Assembly: GCA_964036275.1 (NCBI GenBank)
Contig: OZ038433.1
Location: 8,225,048 to 8,289,047, forward strand
Length of the DNA stretch: 64,000 nucleotides
Direction of reading: 5' to 3'
From: Litoditis marina
Taxonomy: Eukaryota; Nematoda; Chromadorea; Rhabditida; Rhabditidae
Part shown: piece by piece, positions 31,308 to 44,312 of the stretch
Position numbering within the stretch: position 1 is the stretch's first letter
Layout: each line of letters begins with the position of its first letter
Position numbers and translations under genes: made by a program
The notes under the pieces: generated by a model
The model's input: the letters and a program-made list of their open reading frames with translations, nothing else
Database searches by the model: none
What the model was told of the DNA's origin: nothing

Positions 31308-32882
31308 AAAAAGACTTTATACAGTTAGAGATTCCACCACATCCAACGTGGGTCTGACTACGAAAGAGATTCTTTCTGTTGTTCTTTCGACGATACTTTT
31401 GGTTGAACAAGCAATTCTGTATACCATTACTGTTTATCGGAAAATGTTTGAGTCGAGTCGAACTCGAAAAAAAATCCAAGAGTTCATTTAGAAAACACGG
31501 GAACTAAATTTAAAATTTCTTCCTGAACCATAGCGAATCGGTTCTTCCTAACCCAGGTGGTTCGTTTCAGAACCGAACCAAACGAACTGAATGCAAAGTT
31601 CCTCTTTTTTAGTTTTTTAAACTGTTTTAATGAATCCTACTCACGCTAGTATCTGTCCACGAAGTAGTGAAAACTCCCCAAAAAAATACAGGTACACACA
31701 GAGTAAACTTTTTATTTTTGATTCCGTTCAAGAACATGAGAGTATCACTATAACTAATTAACACAATTGGGGTGGAGCTAATGGCTTCAGGATTCAGGAT
31801 GGTGAATGCTATATGTAGAAGGGGTTTTTTGGTAACCTTACCGGTTCTGATGACTTATTTTTATTACTTCAGTAGGTAACCGGTTGGTAATCTAAAATAA
31901 AAAAACCGGTTACCTGCTTTTCTAACGCAAAATGGAGTTTTTTCCGTTAGCTTGCAGACCGAAAATTAGTTTCGGGTTACCTACCGATTACCTGGGAGGT
32001 AACCAAAGAAAAGGGTTTCCAAAAACCGTATAGGTTACTGAAAAACTCGGTTAGATATAGAATTGGCCCGATTCTATTGCACATGTGCAGCAAAAATGCC
32101 TTGCAAACTTTTCATGGAGATCGTTGAATTTCAGTTCATTGTACACTATTTTCAATTTATCTCTCTGTTCAAGTTATAATCACAAGCCAGTTATTATAAA
32201 AATTATTTGCGTTATTAGAACATTTCACAATGTGAATCATGTTGATCTTCCACCAAAACTCGTATTCAAATGTTTGTAAACCATGCTTGCGTTGCTGGGG
32301 GTTTTCCCTGCTATCGTTACTGAGTTCATTTACCTATATAAATTCCCTGAATCGAAGACGTTCTTGAAGATTCATCAGCAATATTTCTATATATTAATTT
32401 GGTAAACGACAAACTTCACATATCTCTTGCATGTGATTAAACACCAACGCATGTCGCAAATGACAACAAGGGCTGCCCGGTGTTTAACAGACGCGCGCGC
32501 GAATGAGTTTCAAAAACGTCTACGAAACCATTTACCATTCATTTCAGTCGACGAGTCTCAGAGTCATCATCACCTTCACTTCTTATGTAATTTTCGTGGA
32601 TGCTCATTATTGATTTATGGGGTTTACTCAGGCTTCCATGCTTGAATATTTTATCCCAAGTTTTTTTATCCCATTTCAATTTATGATGCGGTTTTTAATT
32701 TTATCCCAATTTATTTATGGGGTTCACTCAGTCATGCTTGAATTTTATACTAAGTTCATCTGAATTTTTTCTCACTTTACTTCAATTTTGAATAGAGCAT
32801 TTGCTGGTTTATTTTCGTCTTTGGCTCCAAGTTAAATATAAATTATTGGTCAGTTCATTCTATCTATATTCTTTGCAGAAGC
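31308..32882. other. Non-coding region upstream of FMC1
   Basis: No gene was seen. 31830-32030 is enriched in GGTAACC/GGTTACC blocks in both orientations, probably a decayed palindromic element. The rest is AT-rich and unassigned. Confidence 0.5.
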
Positions 32883-34228
32883 ATGGCTGCAAACGTAGAG
32901 AGAAGTACGCTCGCACTGAAAGCTTTCAGACAAGTGGTATCCGAACTGCGAAAAGCTGATAAGGTATGATACGACCGTTGTTTTTCCTCGACTTACCGAC
33001 TCCATCGTTTGAAACTTTGTGACAATTACTTTTCATTGAAAGTTTTGGTCTCTTTTTTGTTTTGCGTCACAGTCTTTCGAATACAGTGTGTTGTAAACTA
33101 GCATTTTTTGAATGAAACTGAGTTTAATAATGACCCGAATCAAAGTTCAAATATAATAGTTGAGCGGTCTCACGGCGTTCTCGCCTACAGTCATTTTTGC
33201 GATTAAACTTGTATTGAGCTCCGTCCACAAAGTTTTCGTGGCGGGACACTGTATCCCACTGCAATTTGGAATGGTCGCAGCACTAATTCGCTGCGTATCG
33301 CGCATATTTTCACGCGAATGATTTGCGGAGCATCTAAAATTGAGGACGCGAGATCCTTATTTAACAAAGCTGTTGTTGAGAACGCCGTGGTCTCATTCAG
33401 TTTTACTACAAAGCAAATTTCTGTCAAAATTTTGCGATTTGCTCACGAAGGTATCATTAAAGTAGATTTACATGAAACCAGTATGGGTGTTCGTCAGTAA
33501 ACATGATATTTCTTTTTTTCAGTCGTTCACTCGAGATTCGGCCCAGTTCAAGTACATGGGTGATCAAATGAGACAGCATCAGGTCACTCAGCGTATTTTC
33601 GCCAAGGCACCAAAGGAGATGGAACACGTTACGCATCTTTACGCGACATATCTCTCAAGGTACGCTCATTGATCCGTTGATGGTCTACTTCCCTTATTAT
33701 AAACTACTCGTTACTATTACGCCGTTTGTGATGTTGTTCAATCAAAATCAATCATCATTTACTAAAACGCAACACCTGAATAGACAGAATATATGATTTA
33801 TAATGAATTAATTTTCTCACAACCTTTCGGTATGATGAGCAAGTGCCACATTCTTTGAATGTAGATAAATAAATAAATGGCGTGGATAATTGCATAATCC
33901 CGTCGAGTATTGCTTTCATGTAACAATGCCATTGGGGTATCTCTCAGAAATCTAAATATTTTTTTTCCTGCTGAAACGTCATATCATACATCTATTGAGT
34001 ATATCCAAATCTTTCAATTTTAGCTGAGAGTTCTTATTGGCTATCCACCCAAAGTTGGTGAATCGACTTCGAACGCAATGAATCACACCATTTTTAATTG
34101 TATTTTTTTTTAGCACTCGTCGACTTGCCGAGCTAGAAGAACGTTACAAGAGTGGTGAGAAAACTGTGGAAGAAAGTGCAAAACTAGTCGGTCTCGCTCT
34201 GCCCAAGCAATATGTTTCAGAAAATTGA
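32883..34228 (+). CDS. FMC1: FMC1 homologue, mitochondrial ATP synthase assembly factor (110 aa)
   Basis: Small mitochondrial matrix protein of the LYR-like FMC1 family. In yeast and humans it supports assembly of the F1 part of ATP synthase. Exons 32883-32963, 33523-33659 and 34114-34228 are in phase and give 110 residues; the human protein is of similar length. The N-terminal helix contains FRQVVSELRK, equivalent to the family's FRxLLRELR region. The C-terminal block KTVEESAKLVGLALP is the most diagnostic match. The start codon is 4 nt after TTTGCAG, with no upstream coding exon. Intron 1 holds a MITE (33171-33389). The gene is followed 534 bp later on the same strand by CAP-H2. Confidence 0.92.
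33171..33389. repeat. MITE family 5 (CACGGCGTTCTC termini), copy 1
   Basis: 219 bp in intron 1 of FMC1. The ends CACGGCGTTCTC and GAGAACGCCGTG are exact inverted repeats. The copy at 43060-43278 is in the opposite internal orientation. Confidence 0.9.
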
Positions 34229-34761
34229 ATTTTCCATTTGTTAGGTAGTATCTAGAATCTAGTATTACCGCATAGTTTTACAGATGTTGCTCTATTTCAT
34301 AGACGTTTGTTATAATCCATTATGTATATATTGTTTCTCTTGAGTTGTTCATTGAAATGAATGTTTCGAGTTATTCAGTGAGTCGCTATCTGTGTACATC
34401 GTTTGTTCGATTCCAGTTATTTTACCAGTTCTTTTTGTTGTGTTTTCGTTTGTTATCCAACTTGTCTCCTCCTCTAATTATTCTTTTGTTATTTATCCAA
34501 TCGTTCACATGGGTATCACATACTAGCAATGCAGCAATGTCATCTATACATCTATCCCTCAAACTTAATCTGTTTTTATACATGTCAATTGAAATCTTTG
34601 CTTTTTGCACGACTTTTAAGGAATTAAGTCAAAAATGGGCCGCGTTTTGATTACTCAAATGTGATTATGTGATGGTTACAGACAGGATGTGAATGGTGTT
34701 TTGTATTACTATATTCAATTTCAATATACTATAATACATTTACATTAACTTTGTATTGTAG

Positions 34762-37700
34762 ATGGTGGTAGAAGAGGAGCAGAACAACAAGTATGCCTGG
34801 CTGCTGCAGCCGGTGAAGGACCTCGAGAAGAACTTCGGAATTGACATCGCCGGCCTCCTGCAGGACTATCAGACACAACTGGCCGACATAGCAGAGACCG
34901 AACAGTTTCGAATCGATAATGAGCATAGGTAAGTCGTATTACCCCAGTAAGAGTGTGAGTAACCAACTCGTTTTTGGTTCTGAATAAGTTAAACACTGCA
35001 TCAAAACTGGCCGATTCGAAAAACGTGGTTTTTTCTGACTACTATAGGACGAATCTTTGGAAGTATTTCAATATGTACATTCTTCAGTAACTTGAAATAC
35101 GTCAAAATAGCTAGAACAAACCTACGAGTCCCAGTGGTAATGAGAGTGGTATTGGTATCTCGCGACTGGTGACCGCTTACACTGCGATTTTCGTTAATTT
35201 GTCGATCAGGTATGGCGTCCTCAAGTCCTCTACTTTAACAAAGTATGGTCATACGGTTTAACTTAAAACCAGTAGAAATTCAACTATTCTCGCTTCTTTT
35301 CAGGTTCAACTTCACGGAGGCAGCCATGCTGCTGCAAGGATCTACGAATGTGTTCGGAAAGAAGGTCGATCTGCTGCATACACAGGCCATGAACTTCTTC
35401 GAATCGCTCAAAACCGCCAAGGCCAAGAAAAAGAAGGGTGAGTTACAGTTTTTACAATTTTTAGAGTTTTACTTAATTCAAGCCAAATTTTCAAGCTCGG
35501 CAACTCATACTTTGGAGCTTTGCACCCACGATCCTACATCACATTTATTTAGTTTTCGTTGAACCCGAAACACAGAAGTGGCGTATGTGATTTGAAAACA
35601 CCATTTTGTAGTATTTATTTTTTATACAGGTAATACCCCCCGCAAAGATTGACCACGCGAGTATCTAGGGTAGATCGAACAGAAACGTTCAGTATGTCAA
35701 GTTATTGATTTAACTGATTAATGGTGTTCAGGTGGCGACGAGGACGAGGGTATTGAAGACGACGACGATTGTGGAGAAGGGGGCGGAGCCATGGACGATG
35801 GGGTCGACGCCTTCGATCCCTGTGTACTAATCGATTATTCCAACTTCAAGCCCTGCGACCCCATGCAGCTAGTCATGAAAAGTGAGTCGTTCACGTGATT
35901 CCATGTTGTTCTTCTTCTATTCATTTATTTATTCAATCTGTACAATGTGTGAAACGGAGCGAATGCAGAAGAAAGAGATCGATTGATATTTGATATACGA
36001 TACATATAAAACAGGAGAGCTCGACGCGGTGTAGGATGTTTTCGCCGTCTGTCACATTCTGATTTGATCCCGCTTATCTGTAAATAGGGTATTGGTTAGG
36101 TGAATATGAATAAACCTTTTCGAATACCGGATCCGAAAACAGCTCCTTTTTCAAAGAAAGTTCTTTTAACTAAACTCTTTTAACTAACTATTTGATGTCT
36201 TTACAAATAACCTGTTTATTTTCGAAGTTTGGCACTCTGGTAGGGAAGCAAGGGACTTTGCTGGCTCGGCCAAGTTACGTTTTAAAACGTATATTTAGTG
36301 TTATTCAATATTATATGTGTCCAGGAAAGAAGAAGGTGGAGATCCCTTCCATCTCCGTGATGCCAATGTCGCTAATGCCGCTGGCTGACCACGAAAAGTG
36401 CAATGTGCCCATCTACGCCCGCAAGAATAGCAAAGAGGTCATCGGAAAGAAAGACGACTTTAAGATCAATACCGGCTATATTGGCAAGGGGGTAGGTGTT
36501 CGTCGTTATTGCTTTCACACATCAGTATCATAGGACTATGTTACGAAAGCAATCTACCGTTTCTCGATTCAATATCTCTTGTCACACCAATTGCGTGAAG
36601 CGCTACGCGCTAGGTGTTTTTGGTTTGACTATTGTGGACCCTTGGCTTTTAAATGACAACCATACCCTATACCCCAGTGAAAAACGGACTACTTCCTAGC
36701 CGAAAAGAAGACAATCGGTCTACTTTTGATGAAAAATCATAAATTTTCACTTGTTTAGATACGAAAACGGACTAATTTTTGTCGCTCAGTCAGACCTTAC
36801 TGGTGTTTGTTGACATATGCCAGTAAGGTTGTCCGAATAGTCAGAAAAATTCAAAAAACGGACCACTTTTTTGCTGAAAACTGTAGGATTTCTTTGATTT
36901 TGGTGCGAAATCATCAATTTTCACGTGTTTGAAGCTAAAAATGGACTACTTTTTGTCGCTTAGTCGGACCTTGCTGGTGTTTGTTTGTTGACAACAAAGT
37001 TCAAAAAAATCTTTTTGAAACCAAAACAGTATCATTATAATCATACATCAGAATAACCCATTGGACAAAAGTGAGGCCGTTCTAAATCCGAACTTGTTAA
37101 ATTCAATGACTTTGCATGAAAAATGAAGAAATTTTCTCGTTTCGGCGAAAAAGTTGTACATTCTCTGATTTTTCGGAATCAAACACCAGTTAGGTCCGAC
37201 CTAAGCGACAAAAAGTAGTCCGTTTTACATGTGAACATGTGAAAATTTATGATTTTTCCATCAAAAGTTGACCGATTTTCTTATTTTCGGCGAAAAAGTA
37301 GTCCGTTTTCTGAATTTTTCTGACTACTCGGACAACTTTGCTGGTGTATGTTCGGAATATTTGGACAAGTTAACTATGAATGTTTCAGGGCGCGCTTCTG
37401 CTGGATCTCCTCAATGCTCATCTGATTGATGATTTTGCCAGCGACGAATTTATGAAGCTGGGCGCCTGCAAAGAGGACGACAAGGAGAAAATGGGCGATT
37501 CGGGACGCGGCTCACCCGAGGAAGATGGAGCAGGCCAGGACTCATGTGAGTGTTTTACGAACTACCGTATATTTTGACTGTTCTTCCAAGAAGTCACCTT
37601 TTTTCTGTCTTAAACAGCCAAACGACATCCTTTTGCAGAAAAAAATCCATATTTTTTTCAGTTTCCGCAAAAATGTTGACTCGTTTTTGGCTGGTTGTGA

Positions 37701-40700
37701 AACGGTGGTCAGTCAAATATAGTTTAGTCTAACATGAACAATGAACTTTATAGTATACTGTTGTGTTTGTTTCAGGTCCAATTGGCGATGTGGATTTTGG
37801 TCAGGGCGGTGTCACCGTAGGGGGTCGACCCTCGGAGGTGGAGTTCAACAGGCGTCGTACCGAACTAGGGGGCACATTTGTCGATGCGAACGGCCGGGCC
37901 AGGTGAGTGATTCTTATACTGCAGTGAAGTTGTCTGAATAAACATAACAAATGGAAAAATAGGGCCAACATTACGCTGAAAACAAGCATGTTCATTCGAA
38001 CCTCACTGGTGTGTGCTTATTTTCAGACCGCATTTGTATAGTATACTGTAGTATACTAAGTATACTCACTAGTTGTGTATATATCTACATACTCTAGCTA
38101 AGAATTCAAATTCGTGAAATTGATGTAGTTTAATGTGTGAGCTGAACTAAATACTTGTTGTTTGATTTTCTATAGTTTTGATTGTGTCTCGAATATTTCG
38201 ATATTTAGACCGAGTACCGTACTTCTCATCAATGGTCAAGACGACATGGACTGCGATTTCGGGGACGGGGGCACGGACGATGACGACATAATGACAGACG
38301 AAAAGCCGTTAGACCCCGTTAGTTTGTTTTATAATTAGGACGTGGAACGTGGTGCATTTGTAGCAGTTTCGGGGTAGAGGTATACGTTTGAGATGTTTGC
38401 CCTAATTCAACGTTTTAATATCATAATAAAATAAAGTATAATTTATGGTCAAGAAATGGGTAAAACTCATCAAATAACAAGTCGACATGCTAGGCAATTC
38501 ATTATTCTTTGCGCACGTTTTATTTCGATAACGTTGTTTTCTATTGTCTAGCACCAAGTACACAGACCTTTCAATTGAAATGGAACGGTCCACTCCAAAA
38601 TCATAAATTTGGAGATGTTGAAGATGAGAAACGCGTCATTGTGTGTGTTTCACGGTTTCATCTGTGTGCACCATACTTTTTTCAACTTCGAAAACAGTTT
38701 CCTATTTGATAACGAGTAACGACGGATTGTCAACTCCGATGCACACCGTTGAGACACGCGAACCTGGTTCACAACTTTGCGTGAAGAAGTGATATGTGAC
38801 ATTTCCACATGTAAGTTTTATATTTAGATTTATATAGAATATATTTTCAGTGGGAAGTTGATAACGAGTTCGAGTTGGACCCGTGTGCTGACAGATGTTT
38901 GGACGAATACGAGAAATTGGCCTGGCGCGTCCGACCATACAAGGAGGTCGCATGCACCACGTCCGCCAAGAAACTCTGTCAGCGGAAAAAGGCGGTCAGT
39001 TTCAGTTTGGAAGTTATCTCACAACTATGGGCATAGTTATAATATTCCGTCGAAATTTACGCTCAACTTTAGAAGCGAAAACTGTTCGAAACGCAATAAA
39101 CAAGAGAAATAGGCACCTTGCCCATTTTTTTTGGGTTACGCCTTACGCCAGTTCATTTTAGTTGCACTGCCATTGACATATTTGTTATATATGACTGGCT
39201 TGTGAAACAATAGATTACTGTTGCGGTTGCGGCGGCCGTGTCCACGAAAGCCATGAGAGCCTAAAAACGGTACTCATACTCATATACATATACACGTGTT
39301 TTTCAATTCAATTTTTCTCATTTGAGAGAACCTCAATCAAAAACAAAGTGTGTGTCGCTTATTTTCACTCACTCAGTGGAATATGTTTTCCTTTTGAATT
39401 TCTCAGTCAACAGATGTATATATTAATTTTTAGGCTGAGGCGAAGATGACCATGCGCCAGATGACATTACAGACGCATGATTTCATCAATGACCACTTCC
39501 ATTTGAAGACGAAACAGTACAGAGTGGCGGGACAGAAGAAGGGAGACTGGGTATGTTCCATTCATATTTCATATGTTAGCAACATTGTCGAAATAGCCCA
39601 GTAGAATCTAGAAGACGAATTCTTTTTCCGACAAACTCTGGTAAAATAATAACTTCCGATATAGTTTAGTCGAAACTGAGTTCATCTTGTAGAATAGTCA
39701 CATCTTAGTGCTATCTGGTCTTACTACAACCTTAAAATCGATATGTACAGTGGAAGTTTTATGATATGTACAGCGAAAGTTTCATTTACTACTAGAAATG
39801 ATCAAAATATTATCAGGAAGTGGAGATTGTCAATCGCTACATCATCAATCAGCAGCGAAATCGGGCTCTGAAGAAGATAGAGGAGAAGAAGCAAAGAAAA
39901 GAGCGAGCAAAACGCGCAAACTTGCCTGCGAATCAAGGTGAATGAAAGGTTATTGTACTTGCAGTTGTACTGAGGACACTATTTATAATTGTTTCTCAAA
40001 ATGCTGTCTGACATCGGGGTCTCATTTTGCAGTAAGAAAGAACGCTACGCAGTTAGTAGTGTTAGGAATAAGATAGAATCATACACCAGCAAGGTTGTCC
40101 GAATAGTCAGAAAAATTCGAAAAACGGACTACTTTTCAGCCGAAAACATGAAAATCGGTCTACCTTTGATGAAAAATTCTAAATGTTCACGTGTTCAAAT
40201 CTGAAAACGGCTTACTTTTTGTCGCTTAGTCAGACCTTACTGGCGTATGGATAGAATTTTTTCACAGATTGCTGGGAAAGTTGACATAGTTACTCATGAA
40301 TTGGAGCAAGTAAACTTTATAAATTTTTCTAAATTAGAGCAAGGTGGTTTATTTTGCCTCTTCTCTAGAAGTAACACTGAAATTCGAATGCGAGTTTTCC
40401 AATTTCGATCTGAACAGAGCGTTGATTGAGTTTTGTGATTTCAGTCTATATTCAACTGAAATTTTTTTTTCGTGTTATTCCAAATTTTATTTTCACTCAA
40501 TTTCCCGTTTTCAAGTTAATGCCTCGTACGATTGTCAATTGTCATAGAGAATCGTGATGAACTTTTTAGTGCTATGTTACGTGCGCGTGCCTAAACATAA
40601 AGTTCAGATGACGACGATTTATTCGGAGGTTACGGATTGGACGACGATGAATTCGATAATCTGGTCGCGGACGACGGCCAACGACCGGTCGGTTCCTCTA

Positions 40701-43571
40701 CATTTTTTTTACTGAAAATTGCTTATCGGTGAGGCACCTATACATCCCGCATAAATCGAACTTCTTCAAGATGTAAAGCAACGTAGGACGACTGCGTTAG
40801 ATGCTTCATTGAATCACCGTTTAATTACAATCCTAATTTTAGACTACCCTTATTTCAACGATAGTCGTTGAAAACAGCTGTTGAAAACCGATTTCTCACC
40901 ATGTTTTGTAATTTGGTTATCTAGGTAAAATACCCGACATTCAATTAATTTCTGTGAACAATAAAGTCCCCTCGTGTATGAAGGTAAATAATCAGTTCAC
41001 CTTTTTTTCTGCAGAACACTCAAGGAGCATCTCAGCCCCAGTCTGATGATTTGATGTTTGGAGATATTGCCGACGAAGACCTCAATGTTTCCATCAACGT
41101 CCCCACCCTTTACATCGGTACGTGTGTGGTGTATCAGGTTATTGAGAACTTGTAACTTTTGACCTCTGTCTGACCCCAATCGATTTAGTTTTCGTTGAAT
41201 TGAGACCGTCGAACGTCGAACTTTGGCGAAACTAGGTTAATGTATAAACACATTTATTTTGGAGTTTGATCTGCAAACAGAGCGCACAGGGACCAAGGTT
41301 CAAACTACAAAGATCGAGCGTTAAATAATATGATATGCTCTTCTAACGGCCTACATGGAAGTGTAGTGCAAAATGCTCGAAAAAGATAAGAGTTGATTGT
41401 AAGAGGCGTAATGCGTTCATTTCTGTTCGGTGCTAAATTATTACCTCTGCAGGAAAACGCTCAAAGGCAGGACAGGACAACTTTGATTATGATGATGCTG
41501 GCTCCATGGATAGACCACCTTCGGGCATGGGGCTACAAGATGTGCTCCAGTTCTACATGAAGAAGTTGGTTGATTTACTAATTGTAGTTTGTAGTGTGGC
41601 GCACCAGAGGCCTCATTTAGAAAGACCCCATCGGTTGAATCCTAACCCGTGTCTTACAAAAGTTGCCGCTGTTTGCTGTTTTTCCCGCTACTACATCTCA
41701 CCGGGATACAAGTCTTGCGAAATAGTGCGCGAATTGAGAGACGCGGATTGGGATTAGGAAGCTGGGATATTCGAATTGACCCAACCCCCAATATTTCTGG
41801 AGATATCTATTTGGGCAAGGCTTTGTATTCTGATCGCAATCACACTAACTAACAAATGGGCTGAGTTGCTGACAAGGTGGAACAGTGGGATTTTTTTCTG
41901 AGTCTGGGCAATTTTTGTCATTACCTATGCCTATGAAATTTGACGTATTTGAAAAACTGGTTGTCAGTCAAATCTTACGGATGTGTTTGATGAACAATAT
42001 CCTCCCTCTTTCTTCATCATTCTCCGGCATTTTTAGTTTTCAAGTAGGTGTGTTTAATATAGGTTGAGCCACAGATTGTCAAAAATTCACCCTATTTTAT
42101 TTAGTTTTACTCAATTTTACTGTTTTCATGCAACCGAATCCGATTCAGGTATTGGACGGCGGCGGCGGAGGCTACTTCTCGTCTGGCGGTGCGTGTGCAG
42201 GAGTGGGAGGAGAAGATGCAGCCCATGTTGGAGGAGGAGGAGACCCGAAAGGAGTTCGACATCCACCAGTACGGAGGGGAGATGCTCAACATCTTCGGCG
42301 GCGACGGCGACCAGAAATCGTTTGCTGAGGTGGGTGTTCAGAATACGGGAAATAATTCTAGATTGGGATGCAAAGGATGAGCATGAGCAGCTCTGAAAAG
42401 TGAGCATGTGTGATTCAACAAACAGATATTCATAATTTTTTTTTGCTCCGAAAAGTGAGCATCAGTCTTTATGAAAATTAGAAGGTATTTTATACGGCCC
42501 CGACGGACATGTTTGATTGTTTGATACGGTCATCTCAGAAAAATACCTATTGTTTTTTGTAATAGGTTTGCTACCTAAAGACTTGAAGAAAGTCTTTTAC
42601 AAGCTCCCAACTGAGTTAGTTTCGTTTTCTAGAAGTTTCAATCGCCCGCTCGAGACAATACGACGACTTCAGGATAGGCTCTGAAAACTGGCTCTGAAAA
42701 CAGTCAATTTTGTCTTGTGCGATTCGGTACTGTTCCTACCGAACATCTAGAGTAACTAGCAATTACAGGACGCGATTTGTAGTCTGTTGTTTGATCACAC
42801 GTCACACCTCGTATAACTTTCTTCGTTGTTAGATAATTGTATGGTTTCAGTTGCTCGTTGGTAAGAAGGACTACGAGATCAGTCGCTATTTTCTGTCTAC
42901 CCTCATGTTGGCTAACACCTACAATGTCGAGGTTAGTCAGTAGTCACATAATTGGCCGAAGCGGTTCGCTCTGTCCCCTCGTTTCTCAACAGCACTCATC
43001 ACACTTTTTCATTGTCAAACGTCTCGCGAGAAGGTATTTAGGCTTCGTGAATACGGCATCACGGCGTTCTCCACCATAGCTTCAATAAATAACGAACTCG
43101 CGTCCTCGCTTTCAAACGCTCCGCGTATGATTCGCGCGAAAATAAGCGCGATACGCAGCGAATTAGTGCTCCGACCATTCCACATTGCAGTGGGATACAG
43201 TGTCCCGCCACGAAAACTTTGTGGGCGGCGCTCAATACAAGTTTAATCTCAAAAATTACTGTGGGCGAGAACGCCGTGGCATGTTCCGTATGTATTACTT
43301 CACTTCGCTTCGTTTCGAGGCAGTGATCATAATATATATCAAACGTGGTATCAGCACAGTTTCTTGCTGTTTGATCTTCATTTCATTGTAGTAGAGAAAA
43401 ATTATTCTCTTACCTCTATTTTTAAAGCAGTTTGGTTCCAAAATGTAGTGAGTGTTGCAGGTGGTCGATGATCAGCAACTGGGCAAGGGTCTCGAGACGA
43501 ATACGATGCAGGTGAAGCTGCTGAAAAGAGATCGCCACCACGATGTCTTCGACCAGGACGGCGCCCTCTAG
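34762..43571 (+). CDS. NCAPH2: Condensin II kleisin subunit CAP-H2 (686 aa, 16 exons)
   Basis: Kleisin of condensin II (KLE-2 in C. elegans), which bridges the SMC2 and SMC4 heads in chromosome condensation. Exons: 34762-34928, 35304-35437, 35732-35881, 36325-36491, 37389-37545, 37776-37902, 38209-38317, 38851-38994, 39434-39550, 39817-39937, 40608-40687, 41015-41117, 41453-41564, 42149-42329, 42851-42931, 43461-43571; all in phase. The N-terminus matches the conserved domain (WLLQPVKDLEKNFGIDI, then FTEAAMLLQGS). The middle is acidic and low-complexity (EDDDDCGEGGG, TDDDDIMTDE). The C-terminus has the winged-helix region: RLAVRVQEWEEKMQPML, FDIHQYGGEML, SFAELLVGKKDYEISRYF. The start codon directly follows TTGTAG, suggesting trans-splicing or an unseen upstream exon. 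The introns host several MITEs. Identification is firm; a few internal boundaries could move. Confidence 0.92.
36660..37350. repeat. MITE family 6 array (three copies, intron 4 of CAP-H2)
   Basis: Three related units of about 150-170 bp: about 36666-36815, about 36817-36985, and an inverted one at about 37183-37348. Termini are of the type CACCAGTAAGGT, next to GACTAAGCGAC, CGGACTACTTTTTGTCGC and TCCGAATAGTCAGAAAAATTC. The first unit has a damaged left end. Confidence 0.8.
40080..40249. repeat. MITE family 6, complete copy (intron 10 of CAP-H2)
   Basis: 170 bp with inverted ends CATACACCAGCAAGGT and ACCTTACTGGCGTATG. This is the best-preserved member in the window. Degraded relatives are at 44560-44655 and 46490-46740. 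Confidence 0.85.
43060..43278. repeat. MITE family 5, copy 2 (last intron of CAP-H2)
   Basis: 219 bp with ends CACGGCGTTCTC and GAGAACGCCGTG, the same length as copy 1 at 33171-33389 but inverted internally. Confidence 0.9.
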
Positions 43572-44312
43572 AAGGTTGATGACGTCATTCTTTCTCACCC
43601 TTAGCTCAGTTCATTTTTTTATCCTCAGAACAGTTGATTGTGACATCAATCTTTTTGACCGATAAAACGGTTAACTCTTCTGGTTGAGGTAGGACTATCC
43701 CCGATTATTTCATTTATATCGAAAAAGTACGTTACCGTTCGAAGCATCCGAATCTTCAAAATTTGCCGAAATTCGGGTCATGTTTGTTTAAGTTTTTTTC
43801 ATCAGTTGCTCCTATAAGTAATCGGGTCTGTGGGATATCCTCACCAGATGATTGTTAGTGTGTTTTTGTTTTGTCTGATTGTCTGGTTTTTCATCTTTGT
43901 GTGCTCGTTTTCTAAACTGTATTTTTCTTATAGTTTTGTAATTTATCGTAATCTAGTTTGTTAAGTATTGATTACCGACAGCTTTCGGTTTGATCTACCA
44001 ATTTATTTCTTGGTTTGTCATTCTAATTTGTAATTTATTGCTCATTTTCCTTCACTTGTATAGCTGTATTGATCTGTTTGTGTCGATCTACCTTCACGTT
44101 TTTACTGGTCTGCGGTCTCATTATAATCGATACAATGCCTTTCGTTGTCTTTTAGGTAATCTCATTTTGTGTATGAAAATGAACATGTCGAAATCAGTTC
44201 TGTTTTCGTGCTTTTCGTTGTTTCTCTCAACCTCATCTTGATATCTATTTATAATTATTTCTCATGTTTCAACGTTGTAGTTGTATTTTGTTTACTTCTC
44301 TAGAATCTCAAA
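43572..44312. other. Gap between CAP-H2 and RFC3
   Basis: 741 bp, T-rich, with no gene seen. It ends in a TTCTCTAG acceptor-like site 9 nt before the RFC3 start. No AATAAA for CAP-H2 was recognised near its stop. Confidence 0.6.
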
